The notes: generated by a model not told the origin, from the letters alone. A stretch of DNA of 64,000 bases from Triglochin maritima (GCA_963682175.1 OY821777.1:20914001-20978000); one strand, 5' to 3'. Shown: positions 10,136 through 21,349, counted from the stretch's first letter. Program-made: numbers and translations.

Positions 10136-12849
10136 ATGGCACTCGTAAATGTGTCCTCACAGCCGGCTCATGCCTCCAACGTCCCTCAAGTGATGATGAA
10201 TTTTCCTTCCTTCGAAGAAGCCAAAGCATTTTACGTTTCATACGCCGATTCCTGTGGTTTTGGTGTGAAGATAAGGCAATCTCATTACGGTCATGGTGTT
10301 GTAATACGGGCCACTCTTACTTGCTCAAAGGAAGGTAATGCTCCCGGAAACCAAGGTGAAGGTAAACCGAAACATAGGTTATCCGGTAGGGTCGAATGCA
10401 CTTCGCGGATTAGGGTCTCCGGTAATCCATCCAGAGGCTACGTAATTAACTACGTAGATCTCGAACATAATCACGCCATGCTGTCGGAAGACCAGATGCG
10501 CTTCCTCCGACAAAAACGATCCGTCCCGGAGTCCGCCAGAGCACGCATTTCGTGCAATGATGCTGCCGGTATATCTGCCGCCAAGACCATGCAATCTTTT
10601 GTGGTCGAAGCTGGAGGTCACGATAAATTGTCTTTCAACGAGCGGGACCTAAGGTTATTTATTCTCCACTTAACCTGGTTGAAGTTACGCATTTAGCTTT
10701 GTCATAAAAATTACGTTTCGCAGGAATGTTGTGAACGAGGTTAGAAACCTCAAAATGGGACCAGGAGATGCGCAAGCTATCCAAGATTATTTCATCAGGA
10801 TGCAGAAGAATGATTCCCGCTTCTTTTACGTAATGGATATGGACGACGAAGGCAGACTACGAAATGTGTTCTGGGCCGACAGTCGTTCTCGAGCTGCTTA
10901 CTCTTACTTTGGAGATGCAATATGTTTCGACACAACATACATAACAAACAAGTATGACATGCCTTTTGCCCCATTTGTGGGGGTAAATCACCACTACCAG
11001 TCCGTCCTACTCGGTTGCGCACTCCTCTCTTCCGAGACGACTCAAAATTACATTTGGTTGTTCCAAACATGGTTGACGTGCATGAACGGTACGTGTTTTA
11101 TTTTGTCCGGCTTTGTCCATTTTACGTTGTGTGCCTGTCCGGTTACTCCCTTACGTCTGTCCGTTTTACGTCTTTTGCTCGTCCGGTTTATCCTTTACGT
11201 CTGTCCGATTTACGTATTTTGCTCGTCCGGTTTATCCCTTACGTCTGTCCTGTTTACGTCTTTTGCTCGTCCTGTTTATCCCTTACGTCTGTCCGGTTTA
11301 CGTCTTTTGCTCGTCCGTTTTATCCCTTACGTCTGTTCGGTTTACGTATTTTGCTCGTCCGGTTTATCCCTTACGTCTGTCCGGTTTACGTTTTTTGCGC
11401 GTCCGGTTTATCCCTTACGTCTGTCCGGTTTACCCTTGACGCCTGTCCGGTTTACGTCTTTTGCTCGTCCGGTTTATCCCTTACGTCTGTCCGGTTTACG
11501 TCTTTTGCTCGTCCGGTTTATCCCTTACGTCTGTCCGGTTTACGTTATTTCTGTCCGGATTAACATATGTTTTTATCTTGATCGCGTTGTGTGCAGATAC
11601 AAGCCCCCCGGCGATCATAACAGACCAATGTGGCGCCATAGCTTCGGCTGTGAGGATTGTGTTCCCTGAAGCGCGGCACAGATTTTGTATATGGCACATA
11701 ATGAATAAGGCCCCTGTGAAGCTGCCCAAGAAGTACCGGGAGCATACGTTGTTTTACCTCAACAACTGTGTATTCGATTCCAAGACTCCGGCAGAATTCG
11801 AGCGGAATTGGCAGGGATTTCTAGATGATTTCGAGTTGCACGACAATAATTGGCTCCGATCCATTTATGCAATTCGAGAGCACTGGGTACCTGCATTTTC
11901 GCGGGATTGTTTTTCCGCCGGAATGGCATCAACCCAGAGAAGTGAGGGTATGAACGCCTTCTTCGATAAGTACCTCACATCAAGGACGACACTTAAGCAG
12001 TTCGTTCAACAATACGAACTCGCACTACGCCACAAGTATGAGAAGGAAGCTCAGTCTGATTTCGATTGTCAGCATAAGGCTCCGCAATTGATTTCGAAAT
12101 ATCCATTCGAGAGGCAATTGAGCGAGTTGTATACGGTGGGTGTCTTCAAGAAGGTGCAGTTAGAAATTGGGAAGATGATGTACTGCGACATCAAGGATGA
12201 GTTCAACGAGGACGACACATTGCACTTGAACGTGACCGAACATGTATTGACACATATCCTCCCATTGTCGAAACGGTTCACATTGCAAATTAGAGATGAG
12301 AAGTGGGTATGCGATTGCAGAATGTTTGATCACGTCGGTATCCTATGTTGTCACGTTTATGTTGTTATTGCCCGAATACGTCCAAACGCGTTGCTCCCCG
12401 AGTCTTACATCGTCCACCGATGGAGGAAGGATATCCGAAGGAGCTATGGAGTCAAGTTTCCTCTTCAAAGCGGCATAACGGGGAACGATGCGCTTCGTCG
12501 CCACGACGACATAATGGGTCGTGCGCTTTGGATCGCCGAGGCCGCTTTCGACTCAAACGACAGATATCTTCAGACGGTAGAGGCACTTGAGTTGCTTAAG
12601 GAACGTATGCAACGACCTGATCCTGTGTTCGCTGGTACATCCGTTCTCAATCCGGATAAGACAATACGGAAAGGCAGACCGCCGAGCAAACGACGGATTT
12701 CTTTGTCTGAGAAAATAATTAAAAGTAACGTTAAGAAAATCAACAGGAAGAAGGCTCTACCCCCGTTACACCCTGCAGCACCCAAACCGGGGGATCACGA
12801 TTTCGATGACTGGGACATGAATTTGCATTACGAGGGAGTTCCTCCTTGA
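10136..12849 (+). CDS. MULE transposase, FAR1/FHY3 type
   Basis: Three exons, 10136-10653, 10724-11088 and 11597-12849, join in frame to 711 aa; all borders are GT-AG. The ATG at 10136 is the first in the frame. Residues about 18-115 form a FAR1-type DNA-binding domain, starting FPSFEEAKAFYVSYADSCGF and ending with the LEHNH zinc-ligand segment. The MULE catalytic domain follows, with the first aspartate in FDTTYITNKYD and the second in PPAIITDQ, which is restored only by splicing out intron 2. The CIWHI segment comes next and the acidic third residue should lie in the RSEGMNAFF region. A SWIM zinc finger, CDCRMFDHVGILCCHV, lies near residue 540. No frameshift or stop is visible, so the enzyme may be functional and could move MULE1 and its derivatives. 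Confidence 0.9.
11100..11565 (+). repeat. Minisatellite in transposase intron 2 (44-bp units)
   Basis: About ten units of roughly 44 bp, each made of two 22-bp halves ending in GTCCGG (one with TTTTGCTCGTCCGG, the other CTTACGTCTGTCCGG). TCCGG therefore recurs at the same 22-bp pitch as in the other MULE1 arrays. The array has no stop codons in one frame, which makes misleading long reading frames; the intron borders and catalytic motifs on both sides show it is spliced out. Confidence 0.85.
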
Positions 12850-12883
12850 TTATTGTATTTGTCCTTGGTTGGAATTATTCCTA

Positions 12884-12983
12884 TGTAATTTTGTTGAAAG
12901 TCATTGTATGTAATTTTGTTGAAAGTCATTGTATGTAATTTTGTTGAAAGTCATTGTATGTAATTTTGTTGAAAGTCATTGTA
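12884..12983 (+). repeat. Four tandem 25-bp repeats downstream of the transposase
   Basis: Four nearly perfect copies of a 25-bp unit starting TGTAATTTTGTTGAAAG lie 34 bp after the stop, probably in the 3' untranslated region. Confidence 0.9.
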
Positions 12984-13078
12984 TTATTGCATAAGATTCA
13001 ACCCTTTCTTTGCTTGATCGTTTGTGAATTAATTTCTCATGGCGACAAATATATTAAGTAATTTTGGTTTGTTGTATG

Positions 13079-14575
13079 TCTGTCCGGAATACGTAATTAG
13101 GCCGTCCGGATTACATTGTTTGTCTGTCCGGATTACGTTATATATCCGTCCGGAATAAGTTTTATTTATGTCCGGATTAAGTTAACAGTATGTCCGGTTT
13201 ATGTTTTATTTATGTCCGGATTAAGTGACCAGTATGTCCAGTATTTAACAGTAAGTGTATTTGTTGTCCGGAATAAGTGTATTTGTTGTCCGGTTTAAGA
13301 CTAAAGTGTGTCCCGAAACGGAACAAGAAGTTTGTCCGGAATAAGTGTATTTGCTGTCCGGAATAAGTGTATTTGTTGTCCGGAATAAGCGTATTTGTTG
13401 TCCGGAATAAATGTATTTGTTGTCCGGTTTAAGAATAAAGTGTGTCCGGAATAAGTGTATTTTCTGTCCGGAATAAGTGTACTTGCTGTCCGGAATAAGT
13501 GTATTTGTTGTCCGGAATAAGTGTATTTGTTGTCCGGTTTAAGACTAAAGTGTGTCCCGAAACGGAACAAAAAGTTTGTCCGGAATAAGTGTATTTGCTG
13601 TCCGGAATAAGTGTATTTGTTGTCCGGAATAAGCGTATTTGCTGTCCGGAATAAATGTATTTGTTGTCCGGTTTAAGAATAAAGTGTGTCCAGAATAAGT
13701 GTATTTGCTGTCCGGAATAAGTGTACTTGCTGTCCGGAATAAGTGTATTTGCTGTCCGGAATAAGAATAAAGTGTGTCCCGAAACGGAACAAAAAGTTTG
13801 TCCGGAATAAGTGTATTTGCTGTCCAGAATAAGTGTATTTGCTGTCCGGAATAAGTGTATTTGTTGTCCAGTTTAAGACTAAAGTGTGTCCCGAAACGGA
13901 ACAAAAAGTTTGTCCGGAATAAGTGTATTTGCTGTCCGGAATAAGTGTATTTGTTGACCGGAATAAGCGTATTTGTTGTCCGGAATAAATGTATTTGTTG
14001 TCCGGTTTAAGAATAAAGTGTGTCCGGAATAAGTGTATTTGCTGTCCGGAATAAGTGTACTTGCTGTCCCGGAATAAGTGTATTTGCTGTCCGGAATAAT
14101 AATAAAGTGTGTCCCGAAACGGAACAAAAAGTTTGTCCGGAATAAGTGTATTTGCTGTCCAGAATAAGTGTATTTGTTGTCCGGAATAAGTGTATTTGTT
14201 GTCCGGTTTAAGAATAAAGTGTGTCCCGAAACGGAACAAAAAGTTTGTCCGGAATAAGTGTATTTCCTGTCCGGAATAAGTGTATTTGCTGTCCGGAATA
14301 AGTGTACTTGCTGTCCGGAATATGTGTATTTGTTGTCCGGAATATGTGTATTTGTTGTTCGGAATAAGTGTATTTGCTGTCCGGAATAAGTGTATTTGTT
14401 GTTCGGAGTAAGTGTATTTGTTGTCCGGTTTAAGAATAAATTTTGTCCAGAAACGGAACATTAAGTTTTTCCAGAATAAGTGTATTTGCTGTCCGGAATA
14501 AGTGTATTTGTTGTCTGGAATTAGTGTATTTGCTGTCCGGAATAGGTGTATTTGTTGTCCGGTTTAAGAGTATTG
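13079..14575 (+). repeat. Large 22-bp TCCGGAATAAG array between the two MULE1 genes
   Basis: Roughly 1.5 kb of units of the type GTCCGGAATAAGTGTATTTG plus two bases. A higher-order unit exists: every few hundred bases a GTCCGGTTTAAGA...AAAGTGTG segment is followed by TCCCGAAACGGAACAAAAAG. Because 22 is not a multiple of three and the unit lacks stops on the minus strand, several long repetitive minus-strand frames appear; these are by-products. The array lies between the convergent 3' ends of the transposase and ULP1 genes. Confidence 0.92.
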
Positions 14576-14716
14576 ATAATTTATACATGTCCTTGTATTG
14601 ATAATTTAACCCAACACCAAATGTCATTGTATTGATAAATCATTCAAATAGTCTATGTAATTTTAATATGTATACATGTATAACTTTGTAAAAAAAATTA
14701 AAACATCCAGAGTCGT

Positions 14717-17700
14717 TTATTGTTGATCGCACATCCCAGAGTCTTCGAGTAAGAAATTGGCCAAATCGCCTCTAAAACGGTGAAGAACCTTGCTCTGCTT
14801 CGGCTGAGTCGGATCAGCATTCTCCATCAAACGTTTGATCCAGTACAAAACGTATGGCCCGCAGTCGTTACTCCCCGCTAGCTGTCGTTGGCTACCCTTC
14901 CTGTCAACTCTCAGTGGCCATTCGACCGCCAAAAACCCTCGCCAGAATCCCGTTATCTTAGACGCGGTGCATTCATGAGTTCCGACTAAACGGTTAGGAT
15001 TTTCACCTCTTTTCAGCGTGCGGGAGATGATGTTGTACTGAATGAACTCTGATCGAGGTCCGTGGGCAACGAACAGAGTCCAGTGGCCGGACAAACAGCA
15101 TGGCTGTGCGATGACGACTTCCTCCACATTAAGTCCTTCTATTTTTGGGAGTAAATAATCTTTCTTTATATCTTCTCCCTGTCCCTCCACAATCATTTCC
15201 GATTCGAAGGTTGATAAGCAGACCACCTTTTTTTGCCCTCCTCTTCTGACGAGTACCTCAATTAGGCCGTCAAGAGTTTCGTTGGTGATTTCTGTGCCTC
15301 GCGAAATTATTTCCTTGAGATCACCCCTGCTGATAATGCTGAGAACCCCCCTCCAGATAATATCTTTTGCTTCTCGCTCGGGAGCCGTTGCATTCAATAA
15401 ACGATGTACCTCATCATTGGTCAGCGTTCTCAAGGCGGTCTCATCCACATCTGGCCTCGTGGACGAAACATGGGCGGCCAGTTCATCTTTCGCTGTTTCT
15501 TCACTGGCTTCTTCGGGCCCTTTTGTTTTTGTGGTGGCTTCTTCGACCTCCTTTATTTCTTCTTGTTTTTCTGCGGCAATCTTCTGTGCCTCATCTTGGC
15601 CAGATTTGCTTTGCGCTTCGTCTATGTGTTCTGTGCGCAAGCGTGGTTTAATAGTCCGCATTTTTTGAGGGTGCAAAAGCGGAAGCGCAACCCCAGCCTT
15701 CCTCTTTCTTTCCTCCTGTCTCCTCATAACTTCCTCCTTCCTTTCTTCCTCCTTCCTCTTCTCTCCCTCTTCCTCCCTCCGCTTATTTCTCTCTTCCTCC
15801 TCCCTCTTTTCCCCCTCTTCCTCCTTCCTCTTCTTCCTGTCTTCCTCCTCCCTCTTCTTCCTCTCTTCCTCCCTCCGCCTTTTTCTCTCTTCCTCCTTCC
15901 TCGTCTTCCTCTCTTCCTCCTCCCTCTTATTCCTCTCATCCTCCTCCTCCCTCCTCTTTTTTCTCTCTTCCTCCTTCCTCTTCCTCCTCTCTTCCTCCTC
16001 CCTCTTATTCCTCTCATCCTCCTCCCTCCTCTTCTTCTCATCCTCCTCCTCCCTTCTCTTCCTCTCTTCCTCCTCCCTCCTCTTCCTCTCTTCCTCCTCC
16101 CTCTTATGCTTCTCATCCTCCTCCCTCTTATTCCTCTCATTCTCCTCCCTCTTCTTCTTCTCTTCCTCCTCCCTCTTCTCCCTCTCTTCCTCGTTCCTCT
16201 TCTTCCTTTCTTCCTCCTCTCTCTTCTCCCTCTCTTCCTCCTCTCTCTTCTCCCTCTCCTCCGCCTCCCTCTTACTTCTCTCTTCCTCCTCCCTCTCTTC
16301 CCTCTCCTCCGCCTCCCTCTTATTTCTCTCTTCCTCCTCCCTCTCTTCCCTCTCCTCCGCCTCCCTCTTATTTCTCTCTTCCTCCTCCCTCTTTTCCCTC
16401 TCTTCCTCCTCCCCCACGGACTCTCAGCTCACGACACTCTTCTTGAGAGATCCGGAGTTCTTCCTCCAGGTTGTTAATTTTAACGGTCGCCTCCCTAAGT
16501 GCTGCTTTGGCTCGCAGCCATTTCGTCTTCACCTCACTAAGTTCCAACTCTTGTAGCAGTGGGTCACATGGAATGCTGCATTCACTGAGTTGTATCCTTG
16601 GTAGAGTGGATGTTGAAGGTGTTTCCTTCGAGGCGACCGTTGCTTCTGCAGGAGTTGAAGGTGTTTCCTTCGCTGCGGGAGTTGCTGCTGCAGGAGGAAA
16701 TTGATCCTCTGACAACAGTGAATGCTCCCGTGCACTGAGTTTTGGGGTGCCCTTCAACTCAAATTGGCCCGAGTATATCCGGGACAAGTTGATGCCTCGA
16801 TCTTCCCATTTTCTAAGGATTTGGCGTCTGCTAAACATTTCGGTCCAACACTTGAACCGTGGAAATGCTGACCGGGGATCCCCCAATTTGAACTTCTCGC
16901 AAAGCCACACCTGAAAACAGGAATGAGTTAAAAAACAGAAACATAACATCCCCAGGACAGTCTCATAACGTTAATCAGAAAGACCAAACACTAATTCCGG
17001 ACAGACACAACTCTTATTCCGGACAGACACAACTCTTATTCCGGACAGACGCAGAAGTATTCCGGACATACAAATTACTTATTCCGGACAGACACAAGAC
17101 GTATTCCGGACAGACAAGACACTCATTCCGGACACATACAGAACTATTCCGGACTAGCAACACACTTATTCCGGACAGGCAAAACACTTATTCCGGACAG
17201 AGACAACACTCATTCCGGACAACCTCAAGACACTTATTCCGGACAGAGACAACACTATTGAGGACAGACACAAAACTTATCCCGGACAGACACAAGACTT
17301 ATTCCGGACAGAGACAACACTATTCAGGACAGACACAAGACTTATACAGGACTATTCCGGACAGGAAACACACTTATTCCGGACATAAACCAACACTACT
17401 CCGGACTGACACAACACTCATTCCAGACAACCACAAGACACTTATTCCGGACAACCTCAAGACACTTATTCCGGACAGAGACAACACTATTCAGGACAGA
17501 CACAAGACGTATTCCGGACAGACACAAGACGTATTCCGGACAGGCAAGACAATCATTCCAGACACATACAGGACTATTCCGGACAGGCAACACACTTATT
17601 CCGGACATAAACCAACACTACTCCGGACTGACACAACACTCATTCTGGACCAAGATGCTTACTTGTAATACGGCAACGCAACCAGACACGTAGCCCTGCT

Positions 17701-18430
17701 TCATAGAGAAGTTCGCTGACGATCTCCTCCTCGAGAGGTCCCGTTGGGCTTCCTTCAGGCCTTCAACCAAGAAAGTGTGAACCGCATTTGCCCACGCATA
17801 TCTCTTGAGGCGCTTGAGGTTCTTAAGGTGTTTCGTGTACCACGCTTTAGTACGCAGTGATCCATCGAAGAACAAAAAATGATTGAAAATCATAGAAATA
17901 AGGAGTCGGACGTGCTCCTCCTCCTCGCCCATCTTGCTCGTGGCGGTAAGATGACCCAGTAGCTGGGTGTTGTCGAGGTTAACCCCGTCACGTTTCTCTA
18001 CGTACATGGCATCCATATCCACTCTCTGCCCATGTACTCTTAGTCCAAGTAGAAGGGCGACATCTTCTACCGTAAATGGGACCACCCCAGTGGCTATTCT
18101 CAGACCGACTTCATTGGCGTCGAAGTGTTCGACGAACCAACCCAGTATCTCGTTGTCAGTTGTGACGTGAGGAAAGCTGAGGAAGTGACCGAAAGGCGTC
18201 CGTTGGAAGACATTTTTCTCCTCCTCCTTCATCCGGTCGAACTGCTTGTGAAGGGCCGCGAAACCGCACTTGGTTTCGCGGAAGTAGTACGTGCTTCCCT
18301 TAAACCACACAAAAAATTGTTAGAGGCCAATAATGAACCTTAAAATGAACCAGAAAGAACATGGTTGACAAAACACCTGCGCGGCTACAATTTCAGGAGC
18401 AATGGAGGTTTCAGGTAGAGAAGGATCCAT
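14717..18430 (-). CDS. MULE-borne plant mobile domain/coiled-coil/ULP1 cysteine protease
   Basis: Three exons in reverse: 18430-18377 (18 aa from ATG), 18298-17663 and 16910-14717, all with GT-AG borders and phase 0. Exon 2 encodes a domain of the plant mobile domain/DUF1985 kind (GVVPFTVEDVALLLGLRVHG). Exon 3 starts with another globular part, then about 230 residues of charged REEEE/KREEE repeats that should form a coiled coil, then a C48 (ULP1) peptidase domain. Its visible catalytic residues are His in SGHWTLFV, Gln in RQLAGSNDCG and Cys in NDCG; the usual Asp position reads Asn (QYNII). Exon 3 has one base too many: at the CCCCC run 16413-16417 the frame must shift by one to enter the repeats. 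That is either a mutation, a sequencing error or an unseen small intron. ULP1 enzymes cleave SUMO; whether this one does is not known. Confidence 0.8.
16985..17650 (-). repeat. TCCGG array in intron 2 of the ULP1 gene
   Basis: Roughly thirty units of about 22 bp reading ATTCCGGACAGACACAAGAC on +, that is, inverted relative to the array at 13079-14575. The two arrays flank ULP1 exon 3 in opposite orientation, so an RNA spanning both could fold on itself. Confidence 0.88.
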
Positions 18431-18586
18431 TTTCGCCTTGTCTTGGTTTTCGTTACTGGAATGGAAAGGTTTTGGAGGAATGAAGGTTTTGGATGAGCGT
18501 ATGGAAAGGAACTCCGGGTGAAATGGGGAAAGTTACTCGAATGCTGTACCGCCGCTACTTATGTACGTAAAGTCGAACCGTCTAAT

Positions 18587-18690
18587 CGTGATTTAGGGAA
18601 ATGAACCGTCGCACGGAAATGAACCGTCGCACCCAAGAAATCGTGATTTAGGGAAATGAACCGTCGCACCCAACAATTCGTAATTTACAT
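18587..18690. repeat. MULE1 right subterminal repeats
   Basis: A GGGAAATGAACCGTCGCAC-type segment occurs three times, two copies preceded by AATCGTGATTTA. The motif starts with the same GGGAAATG that forms the outer left end of the element. Subterminal repeats of this kind often bind transposase; that is inference here. Confidence 0.65.
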
Positions 18691-18802
18691 TTCCCCGCGC
18701 AGAAGTTTTGGTTGACTGGACGCTGAACTGGCAGCTGACGTGTTATTCCACGTAGGACGCGTCACGGACGCTCGCGTCCGTATATAACTATTCTTTAGTT
18801 TA

Positions 18803-19489
18803 ATCGTCTTTTAATTCTAGCTTAGTTTTAATATGTTTTCTTTCCTTAGTTTAATAATTAGTGTAATGTTTAGTGAGTAGTTTCATCCCCTTTGGGGGGT
18901 GGAGTAGATGTACATACATGCATTAGAGAATGGGATGAATGCTTTATTTTTGATGTGTTGATAAAACATGAATGTATGCTTGCTTGTTTAAGATAGAATT
19001 TATAACTTGATGAGTTTTGCCAAAATGATTAGACACCTCTCATGCTTGTTTAGGTTCTGAAATAAACACCTTGCATATGTAAATGTTAATCAACCAAGTT
19101 GGTGAATAGATTGATAGGTTTTGCCATAACATTTAGACACTTCCTATGCTTGATAAACACCACATTCATGTGCTTAAAGAATGTATTCTACACCCACCTC
19201 TTTGCATGTGTGCACTCACTCCACCCCTTAAGGGTTTTCCATTCCTGAAATTCCAGCATTCTTGTTTTGTTCTTAGCTTAGTTCTTATTTCATCGTTTGT
19301 TTGCTTCTTTCACATTTCGTACTTGTTAGCGTAGTATAGAGTAGAGTAGCGTAACCAACTCTCTTCTCCATTATTTTCGCCACTTGATTTCGTGCAAACA
19401 AGAGGCTGCTCACCTCCCTGAGGATGACCCGTACTTGCCACTGCTTCATCGCGGCCATGCACTTGCGGTTTAAATTAAAACGTTCAACA
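18803..19489 (+). repeat. R1 3' LTR, right part
   Basis: It continues the LTR from 9517 after MULE1 and aligns with 3851-4537 with a few substitutions. It ends CGTTCAACA before the CCGGT duplication. Confidence 0.92.
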
Positions 19490-19494
19490 CCGGT

Positions 19495-20250
19495 CGACCA
19501 GTGTATTTGTTGCGGTCGACCGATTAACCGCAGGTTGGTGGATTTATCCACACGCGAGCCGTCGAGCATAGGTCGACTACCGGCTCTGAGCCCACGGTCG
19601 ATCATCGGATCTCGGAGCTACGGATTTCACCTTCGACGAGGGCGTATTCAGTTGGACCCCCTATTCTTGTGTAGGTGGGGGATGTCTTCCATGCTTGTGT
19701 AGGTGGGAGATGCCTTCTATCCTTGTGTAGGAAGGAGATGTCATTTCCTTGTGTAGGAGAGTGATACCTCTTGAGCCTGTGCGGCAGAGGGAAGTCTTTC
19801 ATGCCTGTGCGGCTGGGAGATGGACCGTGGTGGCGGTTGGGCATTCTTTGGGCCCGAGGCGGATTTGCATTTCATGAGCATTACTTGGCATTTTCGTCTT
19901 TATTTTTCCATACATGATAGGAGATGTTGGCATACGGGGTTCCTTTCGGGAACTCAGGCGGATTTTGTGTTTCATTTTCAGGGAGCAGGCAGTCGTAGGT
20001 TGGTGGTGACCGAGGGGAGTACCTCCGGGATCGGGTCCTGTCATCTGATCGTTTTTGTAGAGGTAGTGATTACAGTAGTTATGTATTAGTCATGTAATCA
20101 CTCTTTTGACACTCTGTATTATGACTTCCACGTGGAGATATTTTATATATATTCAGTTGACTTTTCTAGTAACGTGCCCTTGTTGACCGTTGACGGTCGT
20201 ATGTTTTATGTTTAATTTAAAATTTTCTTCCACTATTTCGAGACGTTACA
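19495..20250 (+). repeat. Second LTR-A copy, right part
   Basis: It resumes the LTR interrupted at 3118. The CGCAGGTTGGTGGATTTATC segment matches 1710-1730 of the first copy, and the end AGACGTTACA matches 2546. In the middle it differs from the first copy by short TTGTGTAGG-type repeats (about 19660-19790). Confidence 0.8.
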
Positions 20251-20299
20251 ACTATTCTCGCCATCCTAAGTGTAAGAAGTTTTATTAAAACATTTATGT

Positions 20300-21349
20300 C
20301 ATCATGCGTACGTGGAAGAAGTGACTACCAGTGGTCAACTGTGGTGGTGTTGGTTATCCAACTCTTCGCAGTGTTTGGTGGGGAGTATAGCTCCTATTGT
20401 GAGGCCTATTCTTAGCCCAATCGAATCTATGGATAATATGGACATCGATTACAATTTGATTTTGAAGCATCTGACTTGGGGGTGTGAAAACTGCCGCTAT
20501 CTCAATTACGGCGTTCGAGATTTTTCTCTATCAGTTAACCGTAGGATTTGCATGTGTTGGCAACTTTGGTCACACTGATTGTTATTTTAGCATGGTTTGT
20601 AGTGTTTGTGATGAGGTTTTTGTTTGCCGCTTGTTTTGGAAGCCTTATTTAGAAGTGCAGTGATGGCTTTTTCAATTATTTTGCATCCGGGATAGGCGAC
20701 TGTGGTGAAGTCATCCAACAAAGGCTTCCAAGGGATATTAATGAATGGGGTGAAAGGGGTCGAAAGAATAAACCATTGTTGTTAATCCATAGATTTACAA
20801 CATATTCCACATGGCTTTCAAGCACTCAATGAGGTTAATCTGCTATTCACCCCAAATGAACCCAAGTGTACGGTGTTTGCACCGTACACTTGGAAAGCAT
20901 GCGACTGATTATAGTAAAGCAACTAAGATGTGGATTGACATTGTTGTTTGGAAAAGGTGGAATGATATTGAGCTCTGTGATTTGGCACATGGAGAAAGTG
21001 AGAGCAAAAAGAAAGTTGAAAAACTAATATCAAAGGTAGAAGAGGTTGTGAAGATTTCGGGGCCAATTATATGAAGAGCATTTGCAAACTTATACTAGAA
21101 AAAAATGAAGCAAACAATGACATCTTGGGTTGGATAGAGATGACAATTGGTGCTGCCTTCGCCGCCTGCCTTCCCAACTTGCCCGGTCATATTAAATGGT
21201 TGTGCCGTGAAAGAACTATTGAAGAACGCGAAGAGAGTGCTCGTGATATTGTATTTATAATTGGGGAACTAGAGGAGATTTTTGACATGTTGAATGATCC
21301 AGAGGTGGCTGGTTTGTGCTCTGAATACAACGGAGGCATCAATGTATGA
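20300..21349 (+). pseudogene. Decayed plant gene fragment, family not recognised
   Basis: Several frames carry protein-like sequence that does not connect. One near 20321-20415 reads QWSTVVVLVIQLFAVFGGEY, a likely membrane segment. A frame at 20883-21074 has charged helical sequence (KVEKLISKVEEVVKISG). It breaks at 21074 and continues in the next frame (21071-21349) with WIEMTIGAAFAACLPNLPGH and a glutamate-rich helix ending in a TGA. The order suggests the C-terminal half of a plant membrane protein that lost its frame through indels. I cannot name the family with confidence. Confidence 0.4.

Larger units (their letters stand above)
9518..18793 (+). mobile_element. MULE1: Mutator-like element with transposase and ULP1 protease gene
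   Basis: This 9276-bp insertion is flanked by perfect 9-bp duplications TTTAGTTTA (9509-9517 and 18794-18802). The uninterrupted R1 5' LTR shows the same site once. The termini (GGGAAATG... and ...AACTATTC) are only weakly inverted, although both subterminal regions carry a CGCGTCACGGACGC motif. Long terminal inverted repeats are absent. MULEs without terminal repeats that carry ULP1-like genes are known from Arabidopsis (Kaonashi elements) and melon. The two genes converge: transposase on +, mobile-domain/ULP1 gene on -. Arrays of TCCGG at 22-bp pitch fill the subterminal, intronic and intergenic DNA. Confidence 0.92.
3124..19489 (+). mobile_element. R1: non-autonomous gypsy-type LTR retrotransposon, split by MULE1
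   Basis: It starts TGATTGACATC and ends GTTCAACA. Identical CCGGT duplications flank it at 3119-3123 and 19490-19494, and removing it rejoins the LTR-A copy. Both LTRs are 1414 bp once MULE1 and one copy of its target duplication are removed (3124-4537; 8791-9517 plus 18803-19489). A hand comparison found about 13 differences between them, roughly 0.9%. The internal part has a tRNA-Asp primer site, one gag-like ORF and a polypurine tract but no protease, reverse transcriptase or integrase. It would therefore depend on a partner, probably of the Athila/Tat group, which uses the same primer. Confidence 0.92.

Noticed and set aside
10731..11669. Reading frame running through transposase intron 2
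   Set aside because: It includes minisatellite translation between the two catalytic aspartates. GT-AG borders at 11089 and 11596 restore the normal MULE sequence.
13079..14575. CRISPR-like appearance of regular short repeats
   Set aside because: Units are head to tail without unique spacers, in plant DNA inside a transposon. It is a minisatellite.
13301..14627. Long minus-strand reading frames with a repeating 22-residue peptide (up to 262 aa)
   Set aside because: They arise because the 22-bp array has no stop codons on that strand in any frame. There is no start context, domain or codon preference, and several frames are open at once.
15404..16477. Plus-strand 357-aa Leu/Pro-rich frame
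   Set aside because: It is the shadow of the KREEE coiled-coil repeats of the minus-strand ULP1 gene.
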